Position numbers and translations under genes: made by a program
The notes under the pieces: generated by a model
What the model was told of the DNA's origin: nothing
Database searches by the model: none
Seen by the model: only the letters and a program-made list of their open reading frames with translations
Shown here: piece by piece, positions 1-7,369 of the stretch
Layout of the letters: every line of letters starts with the position of its first letter
How positions within the stretch are numbered: the first letter of the stretch is position 1
NCBI RefSeq assembly: GCF_040683095.1
Contig: NZ_JBFBCI010000001.1
Span: 310,001 to 374,000, forward strand
Source: Sphaerisporangium sp040683095
GTDB lineage: Bacteria; Actinomycetota; Actinomycetes; Streptosporangiales; Streptosporangiaceae
Length of the DNA stretch: 64,000 nucleotides
Reading direction: 5' to 3'

Positions 1-495
1 CAGGCGGCCGTGGCGCAGCGTGAATCGCCTGCCGGCCAGGATCAGTCCGAAACCGAGCGCCGCGTCCCACAGCGACTCGTACAGGAACGTCGGGTGGTAG
101 AGCACGCCCCACTGGCCGCCGTGCGCCTGGTCGATCTCCAGGCCCCACGGCAACGTGGTCGGACTGCCGTACAGTTCCTGGTTGAACCAGTTGCCCCAGC
201 GGGCGATCGCCTGCCCGAACGCGATGCTGGGCGCGACCGTGTCGGCCACGGCGCTGAGGGACAGTCCCCGGCGGCGGCAGGCCAGCCACATGCCCATGCC
301 TCCCAGGGCGACCGCGCCCCAGATGCTGAGCCCGCCTTCCCAGATGAACAGCGCCCGGTAGGGCTCCTTGATCGCGCGCGGGCCGAAGTAGGTCTGCCAG
401 TCGGTGATGACGTGGTAGAGACGAGCGCCGATCAGACCGAAGATCACTGCGGGGACCGCGAGGTCGCTGATCGTGCCTTTCTCGCCGCCCGCAAT
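1..495 (-). pseudogene. lgt: Prolipoprotein diacylglyceryl transferase, 5'-truncated and cut by the window edge
   Basis: Read on the minus strand, this encodes the middle of Lgt, the membrane enzyme that moves diacylglycerol from phosphatidylglycerol onto the lipobox cysteine of prolipoproteins. Visible landmarks are ARLYHVITDW, the signature region RWGNWFNQELYG, and HPTFLYESLWD. Homology starts abruptly near base 477 (SDLAVPAVIFGL). The N-terminal membrane segment that Lgt needs, usually about 40 residues, is absent upstream. What lies there is in-frame but unrelated sequence, followed by a transposase remnant. The 3' end continues past base 1. I infer a second, broken lgt copy, but a frameshift beyond my view is possible. 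Confidence 0.75.
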
Positions 496-546
496 TCCTG
501 CGGCGTGGCGCGGCGTGGACCCCGCAGCTGGCTCCCTGGCGGCCGA

Positions 547-690
547 AGGTCGGCATCGGAGATCGCTCCGATCCTCAGCGACGCCGAGTTGGTCACGCTG
601 GCGGTGCCGTCGGCACTGCTGGGCTACACCTCCGAACGCCGCTGGCTGCGGCACGCGCGTGAACCCGACTGCTCAACATCAGGATCTTCA
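547..690 (+). mobile_element. Transposase N-terminal remnant (IS982/IS4-like)
   Basis: The plus-strand frame reads IAPILSDAELVTLAV followed by LLGYTSERRWLRHAR. This matches the N-terminal segment of a common actinobacterial transposase family (IAPxLSDAEL...LLGxTSExRWLRxA). Homology stops after about 45 residues, there is no catalytic DDE region, and no terminal inverted repeats were found. It directly abuts the truncated lgt, so it probably marks the rearrangement that removed the lgt 5' end. The family name is from memory of the motif. Confidence 0.6.
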
Positions 691-747
691 GTGAATCAGA
701 CGAGTGGCCGACGATTCCCCTCTGCGTCGCGGGGGTCATACGTTGCC

Positions 748-1158
748 TCACCGTGGCCGTGTGACCGGGACTACGGTGAGCAGGTGGTCCAGGCCCTTGA
801 AATCCTTTGGGTTGCAGGTATACAGGGGGAGCCGGTTCGCGATCGCCACGCAGGCGATCATCAGGTCCGCTGTTCGGGGGCGGGGTTTGCGGCCGGTGGC
901 GATGACGGTGGTCCACAGTTGGCCGTACTCGCGGGCGGCGGTGTCGTCGAAGGGCAGGGGGTCGAACTCGGCTTCGGTGGTCTGAAGGATCTTCATCCGC
1001 TGGGCGAGTTCCTGCGCCCCGGTGGCCACCAGCACACCGACCGACAGCTCTGCAGTGGTGATGGCGCTGATCATCATCTCGTCGGGTAGCTCGTCGGGGT
1101 CGATTCCGGCGCGGAGGATGAGGATGTTGGTGTCGAGCAACCCTTGGGTGGGGGTCAT
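748..1158 (-). CDS. vapC: PIN-domain toxin, VapC family
   Basis: A 136-aa PIN-domain ribonuclease. The N-terminus carries the first acidic residue in LLDTNILIL. A conserved glutamate lies in the TTAELSVGVL segment. The C-terminal acidic cluster is in RTADLMIACVAIANRLPLYT, followed by NPKDFKGL, the usual end of VapC proteins. Length is normal for the family, and all the expected Mg2+-binding acidic positions look present, so it should be active. Its ATG overlaps the end of the antitoxin gene by 4 nt, the translationally coupled layout of type II toxin-antitoxin modules. The RNA target cannot be told from sequence. Confidence 0.9.
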   Translation of the reverse strand: MTPTQGLLDTNILILRAGIDPDELPDEMMISAITTAELSVGVLVATGAQELAQRMKILQTTEAEFDPLPFDDTAAREYGQLWTTVIATGRKPRPRTADLMIACVAIANRLPLYTCNPKDFKGLDHLLTVVPVTRPR

Positions 1159-1475
1159 TCCCCGTCCTCTGCGAACTCGCCTCTGCTGTAGGCGCGGTCG
1201 TAAGGGTTGTAGAGGTCGTCATTGACATGGTGATCCATGTCCTCGCGGTACTTTCGGTCGTCAAGGCGAGGCATGCCGCGGGACACGGCGGCGAACTCGG
1301 CCCGTGAGACAGCCCGGCGTCGGCGACGGATGGGGACCAGATCGCCGATGTGGTGGCCGTTGCGTGTGACGGCGTACCGCTCTCCGCGTTCCAGCCCATC
1401 CATGATCTCCGCTGACCGGTTGCGCAGATCACGCTGGGAGATCTGATGGGAGTGGTCGGGCTCCGGAATGCTCAC
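1155..1475 (-). CDS. vapB: Antitoxin, Phd/YefM (VapB) family
   Basis: A 106-aa protein beginning at GTG (1475). The Phd/YefM DNA-binding fold is recognisable: HQISQRDLRNRSAEIMDGLERG, then the beta-hairpin YAVTRNGHHIGDLVPI. The second half is charged and Tyr/Asp-rich, as expected of the toxin-wrapping tail. It precedes the PIN toxin with a 4-nt overlap. Antitoxins of this type repress their own operon, and a perfect palindrome lies 29 bp upstream of the start codon, fitting that role. Pairing of a Phd-type antitoxin with a PIN toxin is common in actinobacteria. Confidence 0.88.
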   Translation of the reverse strand: MSIPEPDHSHQISQRDLRNRSAEIMDGLERGERYAVTRNGHHIGDLVPIRRRRRAVSRAEFAAVSRGMPRLDDRKYREDMDHHVNDDLYNPYDRAYSRGEFAEDGE

Positions 1476-1503
1476 TCATCAACTCTACCTCTGCGTGCCA
1501 TCT

Positions 1504-1522
1504 GGTGCTACTAAGTAGCACC
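1504..1522. promoter_or_regulatory. Perfect 19-bp palindrome, presumed antitoxin operator
   Basis: GGTGCTACTAAGTAGCACC is a perfect dyad with 9-bp arms and a 1-nt centre, 29 bp upstream of the antitoxin GTG. Phd/VapB antitoxins bind such dyads to autoregulate their operons. The assignment is by position and symmetry only. Confidence 0.7.
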
Positions 1523-1745
1523 TGGGTGTCGGTGTGAGGAAGGCGTTGGCGAACCAGAAGGCGGGTGGCCATCCAAGGACTGTCCGTGCGTGAGGCCGTC
1601 GAGCTGTGGCTACCTCACGGAACCTAGATCATGCCCGTGGCGTGCCCGATCGGACGGTGATCAAGAGGGAATGGAGGGCCTCACGGGAAGTGCGATCAGC
1701 CACCTGACCTGGGAAGATGCAAGTCGGGCGCGAGTGGTGCGCGTC

Positions 1746-1790
1746 TTTGCAAGCAGGAAGTCAGGGGTTCGACTTCCCTAGGCTCTACCA
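1746..1790 (+). repeat. 3' half of tRNA-Ala(UGC): attachment-site scar
   Basis: The segment reads as the 3' half of an actinobacterial tRNA-Ala. It has anticodon loop TTTGCAA (UGC), 3' anticodon strand GCAGG, a T arm with stem AGGGG/TCCCT around loop TTCGACT, acceptor strand AGGCTCT, discriminator A, and CCA. The matching 5' half (D arm and 5' acceptor strand) is absent: the upstream sequence cannot fold as one. Tyrosine integrases commonly use tRNA 3' ends as att sites and re-create the 3' end on integration. The adjacent integrase remnant supports this reading. It should not be annotated as a functional tRNA. Confidence 0.75.
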
Positions 1791-1840
1791 GTCGCGCCTT
1801 CTCACCCAGGGAAAGCGGCGTTCTTGCCATTAACGTGCCA

Positions 1841-2044
1841 TTACCTCGCGGGGGCCAGGGCACCGGCCATCCCGTCGTCATCGTCCCTCTTCCGCTCGGC
1901 CTCCACCCGCGCGCTGAGCGCATCGGCGATTCTCTGGTCAGCGTCCCGCGTGGCGTGCTGGTAGATGAGTGCGGCCCGGTCACTGTCGTGGCCCATGCGT
2001 GCCTTCAGGTCGGTGAGGCTCGCGCCGGACTGCGCGACCTCCAA
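1841..2044 (-). pseudogene. int: Tyrosine integrase, C-terminal fragment
   Basis: The frame encodes the end of a tyrosine recombinase: VAQSGASLTDLKARMGHDS, then RAALIYQHATRDADQRIADAL. The GHDS histidine region and the catalytic tyrosine in IYQHAT are present. The core and SAM-like DNA-binding domains (about 300 residues) are missing. Upstream, the sequence runs straight into a GntR regulator N-terminus in another frame. Its stop lies 51 bp from the tRNA-Ala 3' fragment, the normal int-att geometry. It is the deleted remnant of an integrative element. Confidence 0.8.
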
Positions 2045-2190
2045 GGGTGCTTTCTCACCTCGGCCAAGATGCTTTGCTCGATCGCGTCACGGATGTGATC
2101 GGCGATCTGACGGAACACCGCTCGATCGCTGGTCGGGTCCAGATCCGGCAACGGCAGTTCGGCCACGACCCAACTCCTCAACTCGTACAT
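2005..2190 (-). pseudogene. GntR-family regulator, N-terminal fragment
   Basis: About 40 residues match the start of a GntR-type winged-helix repressor: DPTSDRAVFRQIADHIRDAIEQ. Homology then stops at about base 2073 and the frame continues into unrelated residues overlapping the integrase fragment. GntR repressors of the KorSA type control excision in actinomycete integrative elements and are often divergent from a NUDIX gene, exactly as here. The junction at 2045-2073 looks like a deletion fusing gntR to int. A perfect GTACA/TGTAC dyad overlaps the presumed start codon. Confidence 0.65.
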
Positions 2191-2198
2191 ACGTGTAC
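2185..2198. promoter_or_regulatory. GTACA-N4-TGTAC operator-like dyad
   Basis: GTACATACGTGTAC is a perfect inverted repeat between the divergent gntR fragment and the NUDIX gene, overlapping the gntR ATG. Its size suits a GntR-family operator. The regulator itself is now broken, so the site may be orphaned. Confidence 0.5.
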
Positions 2199-2242
2199 TA
2201 CGGTCTTGAAGGTAGTGACCCGCACGGGCGGAGGTAGTCCCG

Positions 2243-2671
2243 ATGGATCACCAGAACACGCACTCGGTCAGCGTGGCAGGCGTGATCATCGACGACCAAG
2301 GCCGCGCCCTCCTCACCCAACGCCGCGACAACGGCCATTGGGAAGCCCCCGGCGGCGTCCTCGAACGCGACGAGGACATCATCACCGGCCTACTCCGCGA
2401 GGTACGCGAGGAAACCGGCCTCGACGTCGAACCCGTCACCCTCACCGGCGTCTACAAGAACATGACCCGCGCCATCGTCGCCCTGGTCTTCCGCTGCAAG
2501 GTCATCGGCGGCCACCTCACCGAAACCGACGAGGCCCGCTCATTCCGCTGGGTCACCGCGGACGAGGTCCGTACTCTCGCCTCCGAAGCATTCGCCGTCC
2601 GCGTCCTGGACGCCATGCGCAACGACCACACACCGGCCATCCGCCACCACCACGGCACACGTGTGCTTTGA
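2243..2671 (+). CDS. NUDIX hydrolase
   Basis: A 142-aa NUDIX hydrolase. The Nudix box is complete (GGVLERDED...LREVREETGLDV), with the glycine, the REVxEE catalytic glutamates and the following hydrophobic residue in place. The family hydrolyses nucleoside diphosphates linked to other moieties; the substrate here is unknown. A good Shine-Dalgarno (GGAGGT, 2230-2235) sits 7 nt before the ATG. It is divergent from the broken gntR, the arrangement seen in actinomycete integrative and conjugative elements. Codon use is strongly C-ending and slightly unlike the flanks. It is probably cargo left from the element. Confidence 0.88.
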   Translation: MDHQNTHSVSVAGVIIDDQGRALLTQRRDNGHWEAPGGVLERDEDIITGLLREVREETGLDVEPVTLTGVYKNMTRAIVALVFRCKVIGGHLTETDEARSFRWVTADEVRTLASEAFAVRVLDAMRNDHTPAIRHHHGTRVL

Positions 2672-3316
2672 TCCGTTGCCTGGACGAGCACCGAGACCTT
2701 GCCGAATTTCGCTTTTAAGTATTTAAGTATCAAGGTGGCGGCCCAGCCCTTGGCCGCCCGCCGTCTGGGCGTGCTGCGTGAGCGCCGGTCTCGAACGGCG
2801 GCGGGAATGTGCGCCGTCCGCCTACGAAGCACCCGCTGCATAACGGGTACCCGTCGCCCCAAGGCGCGGGGTTGGGGTCTGGTGGGGCCGTTGGGCTTGG
2901 TTGTGAGTTCGTGTTGTCCAGCAGGCGCGGCATGTCCTCTGGGGCGGCGTTCACCATGGCTCCTGGATCCGCCGGTGGCCTGGCTCACCCCGGCGGCTCC
3001 GGGTCTGTCGGCGTCAACCCGCAGATCGTCAGACATGACTTGCATGCGCTCCCCGACGCGCACTCAATCGACGCCCAACCGCGAAGCCGATTGCATGATG
3101 TCACCGCCGAACCTCCCAACAGTCCAAGCGGACAAGATCCGGGATTCGCAGGCGGCCCCCGTCTGACAAGCTGCGTGGTCTCTAAGGCGGGGGTGCTAGT
3201 CCCAGGAGGGGAAGGGCGGGCGGGGAAGGGGTTGGAATTCGGACCGGTGGTGGATGGCGGGGGCGGCGGGTTCTTGAACACTGGGCCGGGCCTACTCCCG
3301 AAAGAAGGTCTGTTCC
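2672..3316. other. Gene-poor 645-bp stretch in the element scar
   Basis: No convincing gene was seen apart from the doubtful small ORF at 2730-2957. Near 2715-2733 is a short A/T-rich stretch (AAGTATTTAAGTATCAAG) unlike its surroundings. The stretch probably represents decayed mobile-element sequence. Confidence 0.4.
2730..2957 (-). CDS. Small Pro-rich ORF with a CxxC pair, doubtful
   Basis: A possible 75-aa product on the minus strand. It begins MVNAAPEDMPRLL, is proline-rich, and contains YPLCSGCFVGGRRTFPPP, a CxxC motif that could bind metal. No family was recognised. Third codon positions are only moderately GC-rich and no clear Shine-Dalgarno was found. It lies in the element scar between the NUDIX gene and the CPBP protease, so it could be mobile-element cargo or chance. 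Confidence 0.25.
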   Translation of the reverse strand: MVNAAPEDMPRLLDNTNSQPSPTAPPDPNPAPWGDGYPLCSGCFVGGRRTFPPPFETGAHAARPDGGRPRAGPPP

Positions 3317-4135
3317 GTGTTCGAACGGCTCTCCGATCGCGCTTCTTCGATCGTTTTCATCGTCCTGACGCTCGCGATCTCGCTGGGTACCGCCAACATC
3401 GCCGGCGGGCTCGTCCTCGCCCTGTCGCCGTTGCTCGTCGTGATGGCGATGCTGCTCGTCATCACGCGAGAGGGGTACTCCAGAGGCGGGTGGCGCCGGC
3501 TCGGCATGGGGCGGCTCGGCCTGCGAGCGTGGCCGCTCGCGGTCGCCACCACCGCCGGCGTCTGCCTGCTCGCCACCGCGGGCGCCGTCGCGCTCGGGTT
3601 CGGCCGGATCTCCGCGCCGCAGGGGGACTGGGTGCAGTCGGTGATCGCTGTGTGTATCACCGGGCCGATTCTGGCGTTCGCCGAAGAGATCGGCTGGCGG
3701 GGCTATCTTCAGCCACGGCTCGCGTTCCTGGGCGAGCGCTCGGCGATGCTCGTCGTCGGGCTGGTGTGGATCGCCTGGCATCTGCCGTACATCCTGTTCA
3801 CGCCGTATTACCACAGCGAGGGGAACCGCAGCCTGGTGTTGCTGCTGTTCAGTGGCTCGGTGGTCGCGTTCTCGTTCCTCTTCGGGTACCTGCGTGTCAT
3901 GTCCGGCAGCGTGTGGCCGGTCGTGCTGGCCCACTTCGCGCACAACGCCACCTTCGCCCTGTTGCTGGAGTACGCGATCTCGACGGAGAAGGAGCAGGCC
4001 GTGGTGGTGCGCGAGTACCTGGCCGGTGACACCGGGCTGTTCGTGCTCGTCGGCACGGCTGTCTGCGCTCTCGCGATCGGGATCAGCCGGTCCGCTGCGA
4101 GTCGTCGGTCAGCCCCTGTGTCTGCGCGAGGATGA
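3317..4135 (+). CDS. CPBP-family intramembrane metalloprotease
   Basis: A 272-aa polytopic membrane protein with an Abi/CPBP (CAAX protease) core. The two diagnostic motifs are present: EEIGWRGYL (EExxxR) in one helix, and HFAHN (HxxxN) near residue 215; WHLPYILF supplies a further conserved histidine. About eight hydrophobic segments can be seen. Family members cleave membrane-embedded substrates, or act in bacteriocin self-immunity and regulated proteolysis. The GTG start at 3317 follows AAAGAAGG by 8 nt. Its 3' end overlaps the convergent response-regulator gene by 53 bp. The substrate cannot be inferred. Confidence 0.88.
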   Translation: MFERLSDRASSIVFIVLTLAISLGTANIAGGLVLALSPLLVVMAMLLVITREGYSRGGWRRLGMGRLGLRAWPLAVATTAGVCLLATAGAVALGFGRISAPQGDWVQSVIAVCITGPILAFAEEIGWRGYLQPRLAFLGERSAMLVVGLVWIAWHLPYILFTPYYHSEGNRSLVLLLFSGSVVAFSFLFGYLRVMSGSVWPVVLAHFAHNATFALLLEYAISTEKEQAVVVREYLAGDTGLFVLVGTAVCALAIGISRSAASRRSAPVSARG

Positions 4136-4787
4136 CCGCCTGCACGCGGTCGCGTAGCTCGAGCTTGCGCAGCACTGAGCCGAGGTGCGTCTTGACGGTC
4201 GATTCCGCCAGCTGCAGTCGCGCGGCGATCTCCGCGTTGGTGAGTCCCAGGCCGACCGAGGCGAGGATCTCGCGTTCGCGGGTGGTGAGACGCCCGAGCC
4301 TGGACGCGGCGGCGGGTGGGTGCTCGGGGGATTTGGTGGTCGGCGGCGTGAGGACGAACGAGTCGATCAGGCGACGTACGAGCCTCGGCGCGATGGGCGC
4401 CTCCCCGGCGGCGGCCGCCCGGACCGCCGCCAGAAGCTCCGCCGCGCCCGCGTCCTTGAGCAGGAACCCGGCCGCTCCAGCTCGTAGGGCACCGACGAGA
4501 AGCTCGTCGTCGTCGAATGTCGTCAGCATGACGACGTGTGGCGGGTCGGGTGTGGCCAGCAGCCGCCGGGTGGTTTCCACGCCGTCGATGCCCGGCATGC
4601 GAATGTCCATCAGGACGACGTCGGCACGGTGCTCGGGCCGTCGCAGGGCGTCGAGGGCCGTCTGCCCGTCGCCGGCCGTTCCGACGACCCGCAGATCGGG
4701 GGTGGCGTCGAGGATCATCGCGAACCCGGTGCGCACCAGTTCCTGGTCGTCCACCAAGAAGACGCGGATGAGGCGGTCGGGACTCAT
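4083..4787 (-). CDS. Two-component response regulator, NarL/LuxR family
   Basis: A 234-aa regulator. The N-terminal receiver domain has the acidic pocket (VDDQE), the phospho-acceptor aspartate in VVLMDIRMPGIDG, the conserved threonine in MLTTFDDDE, and a lysine in GFLLKDAG. The C-terminal LuxR HTH is clear: LTTREREILASVGLGLTNAEI, then STVKTHLGSVLRKL. The linker is Pro/Ala-rich. Its ATG overlaps the kinase stop as TGATG, so the two are translationally coupled and form a cognate pair. The divergent ABC transporter operon across the 20-nt repeat array is the obvious candidate target. Confidence 0.95.
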   Translation of the reverse strand: MSPDRLIRVFLVDDQELVRTGFAMILDATPDLRVVGTAGDGQTALDALRRPEHRADVVLMDIRMPGIDGVETTRRLLATPDPPHVVMLTTFDDDELLVGALRAGAAGFLLKDAGAAELLAAVRAAAAGEAPIAPRLVRRLIDSFVLTPPTTKSPEHPPAAASRLGRLTTREREILASVGLGLTNAEIAARLQLAESTVKTHLGSVLRKLELRDRVQAVILAQTQGLTDDSQRTG

Positions 4788-6115
4788 CACTCGCCGATTC
4801 GCCTCATGCCGCCCGACCGAAGGCCCGCAGGTCCGGCGGAGGGCGGCAGAACGGCGACGGGGATCGCGGCGTCGACCACGAATCCGCCACCACGGCGTGG
4901 GCCTGCCTCCAGCACTCCGCCCAGGGTGCGCAAGCGCTCGCGCATTCCGTCGAGACCGTAGCCGGGTTCGGAAGCGAGGTCCGCGGCGCGACGGACACCG
5001 ACACCGTCGTCCTTGACTCGAACCATGATCCCTTCCTGCGTCCTCGCCACGAGCAGGTGCGCTGTGGCGTGCGGGCCAGCGTGCTTCAGCACGTTCGTCA
5101 GTGACTCGCGGATGACACGGAGCACGGCAAACCGTATCGCGGGGGGAACATCGTCGAACACGCTCGGCTCGGCATCGGCGTCCACTGCGAGCCCCGCCGC
5201 CCTTACCGAGTCCACGAGCTGCCGCAGCTCGGCGACTCCCGGCCCGGCCCCGCGCGACTCGTCCGCCCCGTCTGCGTCTGCGTCGGCGTCGCGGAGAACC
5301 GCGATGACGCCACGCACCTCTGCGAGGGCCGATCGGGCGGCACGCCCGATCGTGGCGAATACCTTTCCCGCGTCCCCGCGGTTCCAGGGCCGCGCGTGCT
5401 CGGCGGCGTATTCGGCGCCGTCGGCCTGCACGATCACGACGGTGAGCGAGTGGGCCACGATGTCGTGAATCTCCCGTGCGGCGATGACACGTCGCTGCTG
5501 CGCGACGAACCGTTCGCGCTGCAACCGGCCCTCTTCGAGCCGGGCGCGCGCCTCGCGCAGTGCGGCCATGTTGGCCTGGCGGCCGCGGACGAGGTTGCCG
5601 ATGACCCAGACCAGGACACACAGGATCCCCAGGACCGCGGCGTTCTTGAGTACGTTCGCCGGGTATTCGGGCGGGGTGCTCCATCGAAAGCCGGCCAGTA
5701 CGCTGCCGGCGAGCGCGGCACCGAGGGCGAGCAGGCGGATCGGCAGAGACTCTACGTGCGCGGCGACCGTATAGACGACGATCGCCTGCGCGATGTTCGC
5801 CGGTAACGGAATCGCCACCACCATGAGCTGAACGGCGAAGGCCGTGGCCGACGAGGCAAGAACCGCGGTGGGGAAGCGTCGCCGTACGGCGAGCGGGAGG
5901 ATGGCCGCGGTGGCGACGAGGAAGGCGGGCAGCCCCGCGAGAGCACTCAACAGGCCGAAGACCAGCCACATCAAGCCGGCCAGGGTGAGATCCAGCAGTC
6001 TGGGGTGCTCTCGTGACCACTGGTCGATGCGGGCGGCGAGGAAGGTCCGCTGTTTCAAGGTCTCCCGATCCTCCGTGACCGTTCGGCCGGTGCGGCAGCC
6101 CCAGGGTAGGGGCAC
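4787..6115 (-). CDS. Sensor histidine kinase, HisKA_3 (NarX/DesK-like)
   Basis: A 442-aa kinase. The N-terminal half has about five to six membrane segments (LTLAGLMWLVFGLLSALAGL, then several Ala/Val-rich helices), with no large extracellular domain. It therefore probably senses membrane or cell-envelope state. The dimerisation domain has the phospho-accepting histidine in REIHDIVAHSL. The ATPase has an N box (RESLTNVLKHAG), G1 (VKDDGVGV) and G2 (GYGLDGMRERL). A GTG start is given at 6115; a TTG at 6058 preceded by GGGAG is an alternative and would fit the first conserved residues. It is coupled to the downstream regulator. Confidence 0.93.
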   Translation of the reverse strand: MPLPWGCRTGRTVTEDRETLKQRTFLAARIDQWSREHPRLLDLTLAGLMWLVFGLLSALAGLPAFLVATAAILPLAVRRRFPTAVLASSATAFAVQLMVVAIPLPANIAQAIVVYTVAAHVESLPIRLLALGAALAGSVLAGFRWSTPPEYPANVLKNAAVLGILCVLVWVIGNLVRGRQANMAALREARARLEEGRLQRERFVAQQRRVIAAREIHDIVAHSLTVVIVQADGAEYAAEHARPWNRGDAGKVFATIGRAARSALAEVRGVIAVLRDADADADGADESRGAGPGVAELRQLVDSVRAAGLAVDADAEPSVFDDVPPAIRFAVLRVIRESLTNVLKHAGPHATAHLLVARTQEGIMVRVKDDGVGVRRAADLASEPGYGLDGMRERLRTLGGVLEAGPRRGGGFVVDAAIPVAVLPPSAGPAGLRSGGMRRIGE

Positions 6116-6220
6116 AGGCGCTGACGCCCTTCTTCCCGCAACTCCATCGGAGGCGCCACCACCTCCGGTGTCCTGAGCCGCCTCGCGCCCGGCGTGAGAT
6201 CCAGAGCGCGTTGACCCAGG

Positions 6221-6320
6221 TTATGCGGCATATCACCCGGTTAAGTGGCATATCGACGTATTACGTCACGTATCAGTGCTTTATATGGCGTATCGCCGGG
6301 TTGTGTGGGGTTTGCCCAAC
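6221..6320. repeat. Five degenerate 20-nt direct repeats
   Basis: Five units of exactly 20 nt begin at 6221, 6241, 6261, 6281 and 6301. They share the shape TTAnGTGGCATATC; the first, second and fourth units match best and the fifth is most diverged. The array fills the intergenic region between the divergent kinase and ABC operons and is AT-richer than its surroundings. A spacing of about two helical turns puts all copies on one DNA face, as for cooperative regulator binding. Confidence 0.75.
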
Positions 6321-6352
6321 GTTCGACTGTGCGCCTTACCAAGGCAAACCCC
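6307..6352. promoter_or_regulatory. Perfect 10-bp inverted repeat upstream of the ABC operon
   Basis: GGGGTTTGCC (6307-6316) and GGCAAACCCC (6343-6352) are perfectly complementary, separated by 26 nt. They end 48 nt before the ATPase start. This could be an operator or a leader-RNA stem. It overlaps the last 20-nt repeat. Confidence 0.5.
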
Positions 6353-6400
6353 GATCCCTAGGTTCTCCTCTTGCTGAGGATCAAGCTAAGGGAGACCGAC

Positions 6401-7369
6401 ATGCACATGACCTCCGCAGTCCGGGCTCGCGGGATCAGGAAGTCCTTCGGTGATGTGGTCGCACTCGACGGCGTCGACCTCGATGTGGCCGGCGGGCAGG
6501 TTCACGGCCTGGTCGGCGCGAACGGCGCGGGCAAGACGACGCTCCTCGGTCTGCTCCTGGGCCTGGCGGTCGCGGACAGTGGCAGCCTGGAGATCCTCGG
6601 TACGCCGGTCGGGCGGACGCTCGCCGTACCCGACGGTGTCGCGGGCTTCGTGGACGGACCCGGGCTTTATCCCTCGCTCACCGCTCGGCAGAACCTCTCG
6701 GCCCTGGCGGCACTGCGCCGGTACGACGCAGGGGGCACCGCCGGCGTCGACGACGCGTTGGAGCAGGTCGGGCTCACCGACGTCGCCGACGACCGTGTCC
6801 GGGGCTTCTCGCTGGGGATGCGCCAGCGGCTCGGGCTGGCCGCCGCGCTGCTCACCAAGCCGCGCCTGCTCGTCCTCGACGAGCCGGCCAACGGCCTGGA
6901 CCCCGCCGGCAAGCACCACGTGCACCGCGTCATCACCGGACTCGCCGCGGACGGGACCGCGGTGGTCCTCTCCAGCCACCGGATGGACGACCTCGCCGCG
7001 CTGTGCTCCGACGTCACCATCCTCGCCACCGGACGGGTCGTCTTCTCCGGCCCGCTGAGCAAGCTCGCCGCCGAGAGCGGCGAGCTCGACTACCGGCTCG
7101 TCACCTCCGACCCGGTGGCCGCCCACCGGCTGGCGTCGGAGACGCCCGGGCTCCGCGTCGTGCCCCGGGATCCCGGTCAACGGCTGGACGCCGACGTCGT
7201 CGTCCGCGGGCCGGTGCCGGCCCTCGACGAACTGGTCGTGCGGCTCGTGCGAGCCGGCGTGGCGCTCCGGGAGCTGGGGCCCGTGGTGGCGCCGCTCGAG
7301 GCCGCGTTCCTGGCCCTGACCGGGACCGCCACCGTGCCCGAGCAGACCGACCAGGAGGACATGCGATGA
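6401..7369 (+). CDS. ABC transporter ATP-binding protein
   Basis: A 322-aa single ABC ATPase. Walker A is GANGAGKTT. The signature is written FSLGMRQRL, the SxGMxQRL type of drug and bacteriocin exporters. Walker B is LLVLDEPANGLDP, and the H-loop is LSSHRMDD. After the nucleotide-binding domain a roughly 100-residue C-terminal extension resembles that of DrrA/BcrA-type exporters. The ATG at 6401 is preceded by TAAGGGA; upstream in-frame TTG codons are unlikely starts. The gene overlaps the permease by ATGA. Both domains are encoded separately, so the working transporter is inferred to be a 2+2 complex. Confidence 0.95.
   Translation: MHMTSAVRARGIRKSFGDVVALDGVDLDVAGGQVHGLVGANGAGKTTLLGLLLGLAVADSGSLEILGTPVGRTLAVPDGVAGFVDGPGLYPSLTARQNLSALAALRRYDAGGTAGVDDALEQVGLTDVADDRVRGFSLGMRQRLGLAAALLTKPRLLVLDEPANGLDPAGKHHVHRVITGLAADGTAVVLSSHRMDDLAALCSDVTILATGRVVFSGPLSKLAAESGELDYRLVTSDPVAAHRLASETPGLRVVPRDPGQRLDADVVVRGPVPALDELVVRLVRAGVALRELGPVVAPLEAAFLALTGTATVPEQTDQEDMR

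Noticed and set aside
1746..1790. Functional tRNA-Ala
   Set aside because: No 5' half: the D arm and 5' acceptor strand are missing, so it cannot fold.
4083..6251. One 722-codon frame spanning both two-component genes
   Set aside because: Only its last 234 residues are real (the response regulator). The rest is an out-of-frame reading of the kinase gene, which has its own good frame.
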